From Halomonas ramblicola (GTDB lineage: Bacteria; Pseudomonadota; Gammaproteobacteria; Pseudomonadales; Halomonadaceae), in NCBI RefSeq assembly GCF_030409215.1, contig NZ_JAUFPL010000004.1, positions 74,095-138,094 on the forward strand: a DNA stretch of 64,000 bases, read 5' to 3'. Of the stretch, positions 26,892-35,034 are shown piece after piece. The notes under the pieces were generated by a model, which saw nothing but the letters and a program-made list of their open reading frames with translations, was not told the origin of the DNA and did not search any database. Position 1 is the first letter of the stretch; each line of letters starts with the position of its first letter. Position numbers and translations under genes: made by a program.

Positions 26892-27749
26892 TCAGACCAC
26901 CACCTTGACCTCGTAGCCGGTGTACTTGCGCAGGTTGATCACCCCACTGTCGAGGATCAGATACTGCCCCTTGAGCCCCAGCAGGGTGCCGGTCACTTCG
27001 GGGTGCTTGTCGAGGTTGTGGGAAACCACCTTGGTGGGATATTCAAGCACCGGGTAGTCGAGGCGGACCGGCGCTTCGTCCAGCACGCGGATGGCGTCGG
27101 CACCGAAGCGCTCGCGCAGGTTGGCCAGGCCGCCCTCGAGCCGCGCCAGCAGGCGATCGCGTTCGGCGGCCAGGTCCAGCGCCACGGTGTTGCCCTTGAG
27201 CATGGCGCGCCAGTTGGTGCGGTCGGAGACCTCCTCGCGAAACAGCGCCTCGACGAAGCCCGACTGCTGGCGGCTATCGACCTCGAGGATCGGCAGCGCC
27301 TGTAGCGCCCCCTGGTCGAGCCAGCGGGTCGGTATCTGGGTGCGGCGGGTGATACCCACCTTGAGGCCCGAGGCGTTGGCCAGGTAGACCACATGGGGCT
27401 GGAAGCAGTGACGCTCGCCCCACTCCGGCTCGCGGCAGGTGCCCTCGAAGTAGTGGCAGAGCTCCGGTTTCATGATGCAGGTATCGCACTGGGCGAGCTT
27501 CTTGAAGCAAGGGTAGCAGTAGCCCTGGCCGAAGCTCTTCCTGGTCGCCCGGCCGCAGTGGGTACAGGCGATCGCGCCGGTCCACTCCAGGGACAGCGGC
27601 CCGCCCAGGCGGGCGTTGAGGTCCAGGCGCTGCGCGCCGGCACGCAGGGTGTAGCGTGCCGGCGCGCCGGGCTCGATGGCCATCTTGGTCAGGCAGCCCT
27701 GCAGCGGGGTGACCGCCGCGATGCGTCGCGACTCAGTCACGGCCGACAT
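26892..27749 (-). CDS. DUF2797 family zinc-binding protein
   Basis: A 285-residue protein. A cysteine-rich segment around residues 60-115 has CTHCG, CYPC, CDTC, CHYFEGTC and HC, enough for two or three zinc sites. It is followed by VVYLANASGLKVGITR, a pattern resembling the GIY-YIG nuclease core (VYLA...KVGIT), then a helical C-terminal region. The function of this family is unproven; nuclease or nucleic-acid binding is a guess from the fold hint. The ATG at 27749 overlaps the YeaC gene by 17 bases, so the two are probably co-transcribed. Confidence 0.8.
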   Translation of the reverse strand: MSAVTESRRIAAVTPLQGCLTKMAIEPGAPARYTLRAGAQRLDLNARLGGPLSLEWTGAIACTHCGRATRKSFGQGYCYPCFKKLAQCDTCIMKPELCHYFEGTCREPEWGERHCFQPHVVYLANASGLKVGITRRTQIPTRWLDQGALQALPILEVDSRQQSGFVEALFREEVSDRTNWRAMLKGNTVALDLAAERDRLLARLEGGLANLRERFGADAIRVLDEAPVRLDYPVLEYPTKVVSHNLDKHPEVTGTLLGLKGQYLILDSGVINLRKYTGYEVKVVV

Positions 27750-28017
27750 CCCGGGCCAGCCCCGCCAGCTCGGGGGAGACGCCGGCACCACTGCTGGCCC
27801 CGCCGCAGGTGCGCTGCTCCAGGTAGCCCACCCGCTGCTCCTCGGGGACCTGGTTCTCGTGCTCGTAGCGCATCACTGCCTCCAGGCACAGCTCGGTCTG
27901 CTCGGGGGTGAGCAGGCGGCCGTCGGGCCACTTGCGCAGGGCCACGGCCTGCTTGAGGCTGGCGTAGATGGTCGGGGTCATCTGCTGGATCATGCGCTCG
28001 AAGGTCATATCGCTCAT
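27733..28017 (-). CDS. YeaC family protein (DUF1315)
   Basis: Small 94-residue protein opening with MTFERMIQQMTPTIYASLKQAVALRKWPDGRLLTPEQ, the YeaC family pattern (shown as a paraphrased run; key residues are Met-Thr-Pro at 13-15 and Trp-Pro-Asp-Gly near 30). The middle continues EQTELCLEAVMRYE. No catalytic motif or membrane segment. Function unknown. It overlaps the DUF2797 gene, a pairing that suggests linked roles. Confidence 0.85.
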   Translation of the reverse strand: MSDMTFERMIQQMTPTIYASLKQAVALRKWPDGRLLTPEQTELCLEAVMRYEHENQVPEEQRVGYLEQRTCGGASSGAGVSPELAGLARDVGRD

Positions 28018-28045
28018 CGGGAATCTCTCCAGGGGAACGGCGAGC

Positions 28046-28906
28046 TCAGCGCCGGCGGCGAGCTCGCCCGGAATGGTACCAGCCCAGCGCCAGGCCCACG
28101 ACCAGCCCGCCCAGGTGAGCCTGGTTGGCCACGTTGCCGAAGCCCACGAGGCCGGCCATGTCGGTCATGGTGAAGACCATCCAGCCGAGCATGAAGACCA
28201 CCAGCATCTGGGGCACGAAGAAGCCGCTGCACGGCGCGCGCCGCGACATCAACCAGACGTAGCCGAGCAGGGCGAAATCGACGCCGGACATGCCGCCAAA
28301 CAGCGCGGTGCCGGCGGCGTACTGGGCGAGGTTGGCGCCGATACCGGCGACCAGCAGGATCGTCAGCATGCGCCGACTGCCCTGCAGCGCCTCGACCTGG
28401 CGCCCGAAGTACCATAGCCACAGCATGTTGAAGATCAGGTGCATCCAGCCGAAGTGCAGGAAGGCCGGCGACAGCAGCCGCCATACCTGGCCGCTGGCCA
28501 GGGCCTCGGTCAGGTTGCCCACCGCCAGGCTGCCACCGGGGCTGACTCCCAGCGGCACGATGGCCAGGGTGGCGATCACCAGGTCGCCGAGCAGCGCCAT
28601 GGCGGCGAACACCAGCAGGCAGAGCCCCAGGCTCACCGTGGTGACCGGCACCTGGCGCAGGGAACCCAGCAGGGTGGCACCATCGCCCGTCGAGCGGCTG
28701 CGCCGCGGCGGCTCGGCCTCCAGCGGCTCGCCACGCTGCCAGCGTGCCACCAGCGCCAGCATCGCCTGGTGCTGGGCCGGGTCGGCCAGCCACAGCATCT
28801 GGCCCTCGGCATCCTCGGTGATGCGGTGGCCGATACGCTGGGCCCAGAGGGCGCGGCGCAGCTCACGGGTGTCGGCGTCATGGGGCAACAGCATCACCCG
28901 GTACAT
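28046..28906 (-). CDS. GlpG-like rhomboid intramembrane serine protease
   Basis: A 286-residue protein with an N-terminal cytoplasmic domain (MYRVMLLPHDADTRELRRAL, as in GlpG) and six to seven membrane segments. The rhomboid residues are all present: HLIFNMLWLWYFG (His156, Asn160), the catalytic serine in GGMSGVDFAL (Ser207) and the catalytic histidine in NQAHLGGLVVGL (His264). It should cleave membrane proteins within the bilayer. A strong terminator for the upstream transcript lies just before it, so it has its own promoter. Confidence 0.9.
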   Translation of the reverse strand: MYRVMLLPHDADTRELRRALWAQRIGHRITEDAEGQMLWLADPAQHQAMLALVARWQRGEPLEAEPPRRSRSTGDGATLLGSLRQVPVTTVSLGLCLLVFAAMALLGDLVIATLAIVPLGVSPGGSLAVGNLTEALASGQVWRLLSPAFLHFGWMHLIFNMLWLWYFGRQVEALQGSRRMLTILLVAGIGANLAQYAAGTALFGGMSGVDFALLGYVWLMSRRAPCSGFFVPQMLVVFMLGWMVFTMTDMAGLVGFGNVANQAHLGGLVVGLALGWYHSGRARRRR

Positions 28907-28961
28907 GGCGGCTCCTCGTGCGGATGGATCGGCCGGGAAGCCCCGCCCGACGGACGCGCAT

Positions 28962-28989
28962 AAAAAATCCGGCGGAGGGGTCCGCCGGA
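28962..28989 (-). terminator. intrinsic terminator after the metallophosphoesterase
   Basis: On the minus strand a nine-base-pair stem TCCGGCGGA / TCCGCCGGA with a four-base loop (28968-28989) is followed by six T residues (28962-28967). It ends the leftward nadK-metallophosphoesterase transcript. Confidence 0.85.
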
Positions 28990-29083
28990 CAAGAGCAAGG
29001 GATCATTCAAGGGAACACCTACTCTGATGGCGGTCATCGCCGGGAGTTCATCGCCGCCGGCGAGTTTTTTGTAAAACTTTGTA

Positions 29084-30088
29084 TCAATCGAGATCGATCT
29101 CCCAGGGGCGCGGGCGGGTCTGCTCCTCCCGCGGCACCCGCAGCCAGACGAAGTGGTCGGCATCCAGGCGGCGCTCGCCGCTCCAGCGATAGGCGACCAG
29201 GCGGCCGAACTTCACCGCGCTGTAGTCCAGGCAGGCGATGTTGGGCGCCGGCAGCGCCGGGATGCCCTCGCACCAGTAGTGGCCGATGAACAGCGGCGGC
29301 TCCTCGGGGCCGTAATAGCTCAGCCGGGCCCGCTCCTCCGCCGCCAGGGGGCGCCTTTCCAGGTCATCCGGCAGGTTGTCGGGCTGGAAGATCACATCGC
29401 CCCAGGTCTCGGGCTCGCGAGCCCAGAAATGGGCGCGGAAGCTCTGGCGGGTGAAGCCGTCGCCGGAGTGGATCGCCACCCCGGCGGGCAGCGGGATGTG
29501 CGGGCCGCGGGTCAGGCGATCGAGGATGCGGAACGGCCGCGAGCCGGGTCTGACCGAAGCCGCCAGGAAGGCCTCATCGATGCGTCCGTCCGGCCGCTCG
29601 CGACGCAGGTCGTCGATCAGCGCCTGGTCCCAACAGGCGTGCACGACCCGCAGGCCATCGCGCTCCAGGCACAGCGGGATGTCCAGGAACCAGGCCAGGG
29701 CCTCGTCCCACTCCTGGGGGTGGTCACGGTACTGCTCCAGGGTCTCGCGGATGATGCGAGTATGGCGGGGCGTGTGTTCGCGCAGCCAGTCGCGCCCCAG
29801 GTCCGCCGGGGCCCGGTGGCAATAGGCCAGGGCATTGACCTCGTGGTTGCCCATCACGATGTGGGCCTCGCCCTCCTCCACCATGCGCCGGGCGATCTGT
29901 ACCGCCAGGCGGATGCGCGGGCCGCGGTCGATCAGGTCGCCGAGGAAGATCACCTTGCGCCGCGGGTGGCGGTAGACGCCGCCGCGCTGGTGATACCCCA
30001 GCTTCTCCAGCAGCGCCGCCAGGGTGGCGCCACAGCCGTGGATGTCACCGATCAGGTCGTACCCCTCGAGCCTCGCCCGCTTCTTCAC
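29084..30088 (-). CDS. metallophosphoesterase
   Basis: Calcineurin-like phosphoesterase of 334 residues. The metal-binding blocks are clear: GDIHGCGATLAALL near residue 14, FLGDLIDRGP near 48 and MGNHEVNALAYCH near 79; a late GHYWCEG supplies the fourth histidine. Relatives act on protein phosphate or on dinucleotides such as Ap4A; the exact substrate cannot be read. It starts with GTG one base after the nadK stop, so it is translationally coupled to nadK. Confidence 0.88.
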   Translation of the reverse strand: MKKRARLEGYDLIGDIHGCGATLAALLEKLGYHQRGGVYRHPRRKVIFLGDLIDRGPRIRLAVQIARRMVEEGEAHIVMGNHEVNALAYCHRAPADLGRDWLREHTPRHTRIIRETLEQYRDHPQEWDEALAWFLDIPLCLERDGLRVVHACWDQALIDDLRRERPDGRIDEAFLAASVRPGSRPFRILDRLTRGPHIPLPAGVAIHSGDGFTRQSFRAHFWAREPETWGDVIFQPDNLPDDLERRPLAAEERARLSYYGPEEPPLFIGHYWCEGIPALPAPNIACLDYSAVKFGRLVAYRWSGERRLDADHFVWLRVPREEQTRPRPWEIDLD

Positions 30089-30089
30089 G

Positions 30090-31013
30090 TCAATCCCCCA
30101 GGCGATGGCTCCAGCCCAGCTTGCTGCGCAGGACCTCGTAGAAGTTATGCCCCAGGGGATGCACCAGGTGCACCGTCTGGGGCTTGCGGCGGATCACCAG
30201 CACGTCGTCGGGCTTGGCCACCGCCCGGGTCTGGCCGTCGCAACTGATGTGCGGGTAGGTCTGGTTGGTCTCGCCGATGTGGATGCGGATCTCGCAGCCG
30301 GCGTCGATGACGATGGGCCGGCTGGACAGGGTGTGCGGGAACATCGGCACCAGGGTCAGGACGTCGAGCCGGGGGTGCATGATGGGCCCGCCGCCGGACA
30401 GCGAATAGGCGGTGGAGCCCGTGGGGGTGGCCACGATCAGGCCGTCGCTGCGCTGGCTATAGACGAACTGGTCATCGATGAACAGCTCGAACTCGATCAT
30501 GCGCACCGCCTTGCCGGGGTGCAGGACCACCTCGTTCAAGGCATCGCCGCTGCCCATCAGGGTGCCGTCGCGGTAGAGCTCGGCATCGAGCAGGAAGCGC
30601 TCCTCCACCTCGTAGCGCCCCTCCAGCACCTCGCCGACTCGCGCCTCGAGTTCGTCCGGCGAGATGTCGGTGAGAAAGCCCAGGCGGCCACGGTTGACGC
30701 CCAGCACCAGGGTACCGCTGTAGCAGAGGGTGCGCGCGGCGCCCAGCAGGCTACCGTCGCCGCCCACCACGATCACCAGGTCGCAGAGTTCGCCCAGCAT
30801 GCGCCGGCTGGCCTCGGGATGGCCGTGATCGAGGAGCACCGTGGCGGTGCGATCCTCGACGATGACGTGGTAGTCGCGCTCGTCCAGGAAGCGCATCAGG
30901 CGCTTGAGGGTCTCGACTACCCTGGCGCTGCCCAGGCGGCCGATCAGGCCGATGTTGCGGAAGGACGCTCCCTGTTCGGTGCGCCCGCGGAGTGAGCTCT
31001 GTTCGGGTGGCAT
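30090..31013 (-). CDS. nadK: NAD kinase
   Basis: Phosphorylates NAD to NADP with ATP; 307 residues, normal for the enzyme. Hallmarks: VVGGDGSLLGAAR (the GGDG nucleotide site), NRGRLGFLTDI, ALNEVVLH, RSDGLIVATPTGSTAYSLSGGGPI and the late ISCDGQT. I use the ATG at 31013 (MPPEQSS); the 19 in-frame codons before it look non-coding. First gene of a two-gene unit with the metallophosphoesterase. Confidence 0.95.
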   Translation of the reverse strand: MPPEQSSLRGRTEQGASFRNIGLIGRLGSARVVETLKRLMRFLDERDYHVIVEDRTATVLLDHGHPEASRRMLGELCDLVIVVGGDGSLLGAARTLCYSGTLVLGVNRGRLGFLTDISPDELEARVGEVLEGRYEVEERFLLDAELYRDGTLMGSGDALNEVVLHPGKAVRMIEFELFIDDQFVYSQRSDGLIVATPTGSTAYSLSGGGPIMHPRLDVLTLVPMFPHTLSSRPIVIDAGCEIRIHIGETNQTYPHISCDGQTRAVAKPDDVLVIRRKPQTVHLVHPLGHNFYEVLRSKLGWSHRLGD

Positions 31014-31077
31014 GCACGGGCCTCTCGCATCGCAGCGGCCCATTATGGCGACTGGCCTGACCCCGGGCAAACCTGCC

Positions 31078-31947
31078 TCAGGTCATTTCGGCCGCGCGAC
31101 GCACACGCCACCACTCGTTGAGGATCAGCGATCCGACGATGATCGCTCCGCCCAGCGCCAGCCGCGGCAGGTCGGCGTCGCGGTTCCAGATCACCAGGTT
31201 GACCAGCAGGCCGGCCGGGATCAGGGCGTTGTTCATGATCGCCAGGGCCCCGGCGTCCACCCGGGTGGCCCCCAGGTTCCACAGGAAGTAGCCGATCCCC
31301 GACGCCACCAGGCCCAGCCACAGCAGCACCCCCCACTGCACGCCGCTGGCGGGCAGGGCCCCGGCATTGCCCAGCAGGGCGAAGGCCGGCAGCGCCACCG
31401 CCAGGGCCCCCAGGTAGAACCAGGCGAAGACGCTGTAGCGCGGCAGGCTGTCGGGCAGCGCGGCAGAGAAGCGCCGATAGCCCACCTGTCCCAGGGCGAA
31501 GCAGAGGTTGGCTCCCTGCACCACCAGGAAGCCGAACCAGAAGCCGCTATCGACACCGTCGTAGCGGATCACCCCGGCGCCGAGCACGGCCAGCGCCGCG
31601 GTGAGCAGGTAGAAGGGCGTGAAGCGCCCGAACAGGGCGTCGTCGAGCAGGGTGATGTAGAGCGGCGTGAAGATGGTGAACAGCAGTACCTCCGGCACCG
31701 AGAGCAGCAGGAAGGACTGGTAGAAGAAGATGTACATCACTCCCAGCTGCACCGCCCCGATGCCCATGAGGGTCAGGCGCTGACGCCCCTGCAGCAGCCG
31801 CGGACGCAGGAAGGGCAGGAACACCAACGCGGCCAGCCCGACCCGCATCAGCACGGCGAAGTAGCTGTCCACCTGGCCGGCCAGGTAGACGCCGATCAGC
31901 GAGAACGAGAAGGCCCACAACACGGTGACGCCGACGAGGAACCCCAT
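31078..31947 (-). CDS. EamA/DMT family transporter
   Basis: A 289-residue integral membrane protein with about ten hydrophobic segments and an internal duplication of two EamA domains, resembling the carboxylate/amino acid/amine exporters. The C-terminal half contains LVASGIGYFLWNLGATRVDAGALAIMNNALIP (family-typical; key residues are the Gly-Tyr-Phe-Leu-Trp and Met-Asn-Asn). AGGAG sits six bases before the ATG at 31947, and an upstream TTG is less likely. Substrate unknown. Confidence 0.85.
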   Translation of the reverse strand: MGFLVGVTVLWAFSFSLIGVYLAGQVDSYFAVLMRVGLAALVFLPFLRPRLLQGRQRLTLMGIGAVQLGVMYIFFYQSFLLLSVPEVLLFTIFTPLYITLLDDALFGRFTPFYLLTAALAVLGAGVIRYDGVDSGFWFGFLVVQGANLCFALGQVGYRRFSAALPDSLPRYSVFAWFYLGALAVALPAFALLGNAGALPASGVQWGVLLWLGLVASGIGYFLWNLGATRVDAGALAIMNNALIPAGLLVNLVIWNRDADLPRLALGGAIIVGSLILNEWWRVRRAAEMT

Positions 31948-32034
31948 GGTCAACTCCTGGCATGAAAACGGTTGACGGGATTATACGCGTCGGTGCCGCC
32001 CAGCCAAGGGTGCAGCGGACCTCATCGACCGGGT

Positions 32035-32535
32035 TCAGCCACGCCGGATCCGGTACAGGGCATGCACGACGCCGGGGAGCCAGCCCAGCAGCGTCAGCAG
32101 CAGGTTCAATGCCACCCGCCGTGCGGGATGGCCCGACAGGCCCAGCGCCAGCGGCGGCAACAGCACCGCCAGGGCCAGCAGGGCGAGGTGTGGTGCCTTC
32201 GCCGGGGCGGGCTCGTCGGGTGGCTGCACCGGCGGAGTAATGGTCTGTACCGCCCCGTCATCCGGGGCCTCGCCCGCGGGCCCGTCGCCATCCTCGTGCT
32301 CCAGGGCGCGACGGTGAGCCTCCTTGTCGATCTTCTGCTGGATACGATCGGCCTCGCCGGCGAGGTCGTCGTGGTAACGCTCCCAATCCTCCCAGTCGAA
32401 GGGCGTACCGGCATGGGGTCGATGGCCGCCGGCCTCGCGGGCCCGCGACCAGGCCTTCTCCTCCAGGGTGTTGGGGCGTTCGCCGTCGCGCTGGCCGTCG
32501 AGCCCCTTCCTGGAGAGATATTCTCGAGCGTCCAT
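32035..32535 (-). CDS. YqaE/Pmp3 family membrane protein with long N-terminal extension
   Basis: A 166-residue protein. The last 50 residues form two hydrophobic helices ending in NLLLTLLGWLPGVVHALYRI, the signature of YqaE/Pmp3 stress-related membrane peptides, which are normally only 50-60 residues long. The first 110 residues are hydrophilic and highly charged (MDAREYLSRKGLDGQRDGE, then AWSRAREAGGHRPHAGTPFDWEDWERYHDDL), a family of unknown purpose fused to the membrane hairpin. Likely inner membrane with a cytoplasmic domain. Confidence 0.78.
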   Translation of the reverse strand: MDAREYLSRKGLDGQRDGERPNTLEEKAWSRAREAGGHRPHAGTPFDWEDWERYHDDLAGEADRIQQKIDKEAHRRALEHEDGDGPAGEAPDDGAVQTITPPVQPPDEPAPAKAPHLALLALAVLLPPLALGLSGHPARRVALNLLLTLLGWLPGVVHALYRIRRG

Positions 32536-32698
32536 GGATCGCCTCCTCGGCCGAATGGATGGGTGGTGCCCTTCGTTGGAGGCCGGCTCGCCCCGTGGGG
32601 TTCCAGGCGGCCGGCCGTGGCAGCGTTGACAGATCGCCGGGCCGGCAGATGCGCCCTGTCGGCTATGCTGAAGGCGACACGGCACAAGGAGACACGCC

Positions 32699-33106
32699 AT
32701 GCCCCGCAAGGCCCCCACCATCGTTCGTGAGATCATGTCCCGCGACTGCTACCGGGTCGCCGGCAAGACCTCGGTGTCGACCCTCGCCGAAGGCCTGGCA
32801 CTGCATCGGCTGCCCGGTGCGCCGGTGGTCGACGACCACGACCAGTTGATCGGCTTCATCTCCGAGCAGGACGTGCTCGGCAAGGTCCTGGAGAGCTCCT
32901 ACCTCAACGAGGAGCCGCCCCTGGTCCGCGAGCTGATGCGCAACGAGGTGCTCTCGGTGTCCCCCACCAAGAGCATCACCGACCTGGCCCAGGAGATGCT
33001 GGGCCAGAAGCCCAAGGTCTACCCGGTGGTCGAACAGGGGCGTCTGGTCGGCATCGTGACCCGCCGCGACGTGCTGAGTGCCATCCTGCGCATGCGCCAC
33101 AACTGA
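32699..33106 (+). CDS. CBS-domain pair protein
   Basis: A 135-residue protein made of two CBS motifs: APVVDDHDQLIGFISEQDVL in the first and YPVVEQGRLVGIVTRRDVLSAI in the second. Such stand-alone pairs bind adenine nucleotides and act as sensors; the partner is unknown. AAGGAG lies eight bases before the ATG. Divergent from the YqaE-type gene with 163 bases between. Confidence 0.9.
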   Translation: MPRKAPTIVREIMSRDCYRVAGKTSVSTLAEGLALHRLPGAPVVDDHDQLIGFISEQDVLGKVLESSYLNEEPPLVRELMRNEVLSVSPTKSITDLAQEMLGQKPKVYPVVEQGRLVGIVTRRDVLSAILRMRHN

Positions 33107-33127
33107 GCCACCACGCCTTCCCCTCCT

Positions 33128-33154
33128 CGCCTCGCCCACCGGCGGGGCGAGGCG
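33128..33154 (+). terminator. GC hairpin after the CBS gene
   Basis: CGCCTCGCC (33128-33136) pairs with GGCGAGGCG (33146-33154) across a nine-base loop, 22 bases after the stop codon. The following T-run is weak (TTGTG), so this is a probable rather than certain terminator. Confidence 0.5.
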
Positions 33155-33165
33155 TTGTGCCTGCC

Positions 33166-33196
33166 AAAAAGAAAGCCGCCTCCGAAGGGAGACGGC
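33166..33196 (-). terminator. orphan intrinsic terminator on the minus strand
   Basis: Read on the minus strand, GCCGTCTCC-CTTC-GGAGGCGGC (33175-33196) makes a nine-pair stem with one G-U pair and is followed by TTTCTTTTT (33166-33174). This is a textbook rho-independent terminator, yet no leftward gene is recognisable before it back to the tRNA. Confidence 0.75.
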
Positions 33197-33471
33197 CAAG
33201 CATCGATCGAAACTGCTAGCCAGGGCAACAGTGTTAGCGACTGCTATCGCTGCGCTGTACCCTGTGCCAGTTCTGACAGCATAGAGCGCAAAAGTTCTCC
33301 GAGGTGCGAAAATTTCTGTCCCCTTCGCGCTCAATCGACGCCTGGTCCCCTCCGCACGCCCAGCCTGCCGGGCGGTAAACGGCAAAACAAGCAGTTATCG
33401 CCGAAATGCCGGAAAATGCGCCTGCCGGCTTGCAAAGGCTAAGCGATTGGTTTTACTATCCAAACCGCCTT
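33197..33471. other. gene-free stretch between CBS gene and tRNA-Gly
   Basis: No supportable protein gene on either strand. The stretch is richer in A+T than its surroundings. It contains the tRNA promoter at its right end and, on the minus strand, leads into the orphan terminator, so an unannotated leftward small RNA or a gene remnant is possible. Nothing else is recognised. Confidence 0.5.
33430..33459 (+). promoter_or_regulatory. probable promoter of tRNA-Gly
   Basis: TTGCAA (33430-33435) and TACTAT (33454-33459) are separated by 18 bases. Each matches four of six consensus positions. The tRNA begins 12 bases after the -10 element. Confidence 0.5.
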
Positions 33472-33545
33472 GCGGGTGTAGCTCAATGGTAGAGCAGAAG
33501 CTTCCCAAGCTTAAGACGAGGGTTCGATTCCCTTCACCCGCTCCA
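33472..33545 (+). tRNA. tRNA-Gly (anticodon CCC)
   Basis: A 74-base cloverleaf with encoded CCA: acceptor GCGGGTG pairs with CACCCGC, D-arm GCTC-AATGGTA-GAGC, anticodon loop TTCCCAA giving anticodon CCC, T-arm GAGGGTTCGATTCCCTT, then TCCA. It closely resembles the E. coli glyU product. The first anticodon-stem pair (G-A) is mismatched. Confidence 0.95.
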
Positions 33546-33610
33546 CCGCTTCCCCGCCCTCCGTGGCCCTCCCGCTTCCAGCCATACCTGGGCCACGCCA
33601 GGAGCACGCC

Positions 33611-33985
33611 ATGGCGCTCTTCCTGCTCGTCTTCGCCGTCTGCCTGCTGATCTTCGGCGGCATGCTGGCTATCCTGCTGCTGTCGGGCACACCACGCTAC
33701 CGCACCGAACCGCAGCAGCTGCTCGATCTGTTCGACAGGGCCCTGGAGAGCCAGGTGGGCGAGACCGAGTGGAACACCGTCATGGACTACCCGATCCGTC
33801 ACGACGACTACCTGGACGGCGTGCGGCGCCGCGCCCGGCGCCTCATGGACGAGCATGGTAACCATGGACGGGCCACGCGGGGCAAGCCGTTGCTGGATGC
33901 CGAGGGCCGCGAGGAGCTCAAGGCCCTGCGCGACCACCTGGCCAGCCGCCAGGCGCTGCACGAACAGGGAGGTGGCAACGAGTGA
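33611..33985 (+). CDS. small membrane-anchored protein of unknown function
   Basis: A 124-residue protein with one N-terminal transmembrane helix (FLLVFAVCLLIFGGMLAILLL) and a hydrophilic remainder containing NTVMDYPIRHDDYLDGVRRRARRLMDEH. AGGAG lies seven bases before the ATG. I do not recognise a named family. It follows the tRNA directly and may belong to its own short unit; the AraC gene begins 55 bases later. Confidence 0.7.
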   Translation: MALFLLVFAVCLLIFGGMLAILLLSGTPRYRTEPQQLLDLFDRALESQVGETEWNTVMDYPIRHDDYLDGVRRRARRLMDEHGNHGRATRGKPLLDAEGREELKALRDHLASRQALHEQGGGNE

Positions 33986-34040
33986 GATTCTGCCGCGACT
34001 CCGCTAGACTGGGGCTCGACCTCGCCTGAAGGAGGCCGAC

Positions 34041-34841
34041 ATGCGGAGCGCCATCCGCCAGATTCCTCTCGACACCGCCACCTGCCACCATGCCCACGAC
34101 TACCACCAGATCGTGATCGGGCTGCGCGGCCGTGCAGAGTTCGAGATCTCGGGGCTGGGCGGCGCCTTCGAGGCCCTGGCCGGCTGCATCGTGCCCGCCA
34201 ACCACCTGCACTACTATGCCGGCACCGGCGACAACCGCCAGCTGATCCTGGACCTGCCGGCCGAGGCGCCGGCCCTCACCGGGCCGCACCATGAGCTCGC
34301 CAGGCTGTTCGACGCCCCACGTTTCTTCACCCTCGATGAACCGCTCAAGCATTACCTCGACTTCCTGCTCAAGGAACTGGAGGCCACGTCGTCTCCGCCC
34401 GCGGGTCACCAGGGCGACCGCCTCGCCGCCACCCTGCTGGGTTGCCTGCACGCTCGCCTGGCGAATGAAGAGGCGGCCCCGCGCCCTCGGCTCGACCTGC
34501 CGCGGCTGGACCGCTTCATCGAGCGTCACATCGCCGGTCGCCTGAGCGTCGCCGACCTGGCCCGCGAGGCCTGCCTCAGCGAGGCCCATTTTCGTCACTG
34601 CTTTCGCGAGCAGACCGGCCTCAGCCCCTGGCAGTACGTTCGCCGCAAACGCCTGGAGACGGCCCACCGGCTGCTCGGCGACAGCCGCCTGCCGCTCTCC
34701 GAGATCGCCGCCCTCAGCGGTTTCGCCAACCAGAGCGCGCTCTCCCACGCCTGCCGCCAGGCCTACGGCCAGCCGCCCAGCCGACTCCGCCATCGCCTCG
34801 CGACCGCGGCCTCGCCTCGGCACGCCCCGGCGCTCTCCTGA
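34041..34841 (+). CDS. AraC/XylS family regulator, PruR-like by context
   Basis: A 266-residue protein with an N-terminal cupin sensing domain (HAHDYHQIVIGLRG near residue 18, NHLHYYAGTGDNRQ near 55) and a C-terminal AraC DNA-binding domain from about 150: LSVADLAREACLSEAHFRHCFREQTGLSPWQYV, then LSEIAALSGFANQSALSHACRQAYGQPPSRLR (only key parts matter: two helix-turn-helix units). GAAGGAGG precedes the ATG. It sits just before putA, which lacks its own DNA-binding domain, matching Pseudomonas where the AraC-type PruR activates putAP. That role is inference. Confidence 0.88.
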   Translation: MRSAIRQIPLDTATCHHAHDYHQIVIGLRGRAEFEISGLGGAFEALAGCIVPANHLHYYAGTGDNRQLILDLPAEAPALTGPHHELARLFDAPRFFTLDEPLKHYLDFLLKELEATSSPPAGHQGDRLAATLLGCLHARLANEEAAPRPRLDLPRLDRFIERHIAGRLSVADLAREACLSEAHFRHCFREQTGLSPWQYVRRKRLETAHRLLGDSRLPLSEIAALSGFANQSALSHACRQAYGQPPSRLRHRLATAASPRHAPALS

Positions 34842-35034
34842 GCGCCACGCCCGGGCCAACGCCACAGCTTAGACGAAAGTTCAATCCCTCTCATCGGATG
34901 ACCGCCAGGATCCGCGTTTCCGACAACAACTCCCGCGGAATCGGCAAGCACTCCCCGTCCCGCCCTCCTAGAGTCATGGCTAGCGCCGCCACCACGGCCA
35001 TGCTATCCGCCTGCCCCAACTCCAAGGGACCCCG

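Noticed and set aside
29037..29072. Plus-strand hairpin CGCCGG/CCGGCG followed by a T-run near 29064
   Set aside because: The loop is about 14 bases, and no plus-strand gene lies upstream to terminate. The clear terminator in this gap is the minus-strand one at 28962-28989.
33395..33961. A 188-residue minus-strand frame across the tRNA
   Set aside because: It reads through the tRNA-Gly gene and opposite a small membrane protein, has no recognisable domain and no ribosome-binding site, so it does not explain the orphan terminator.
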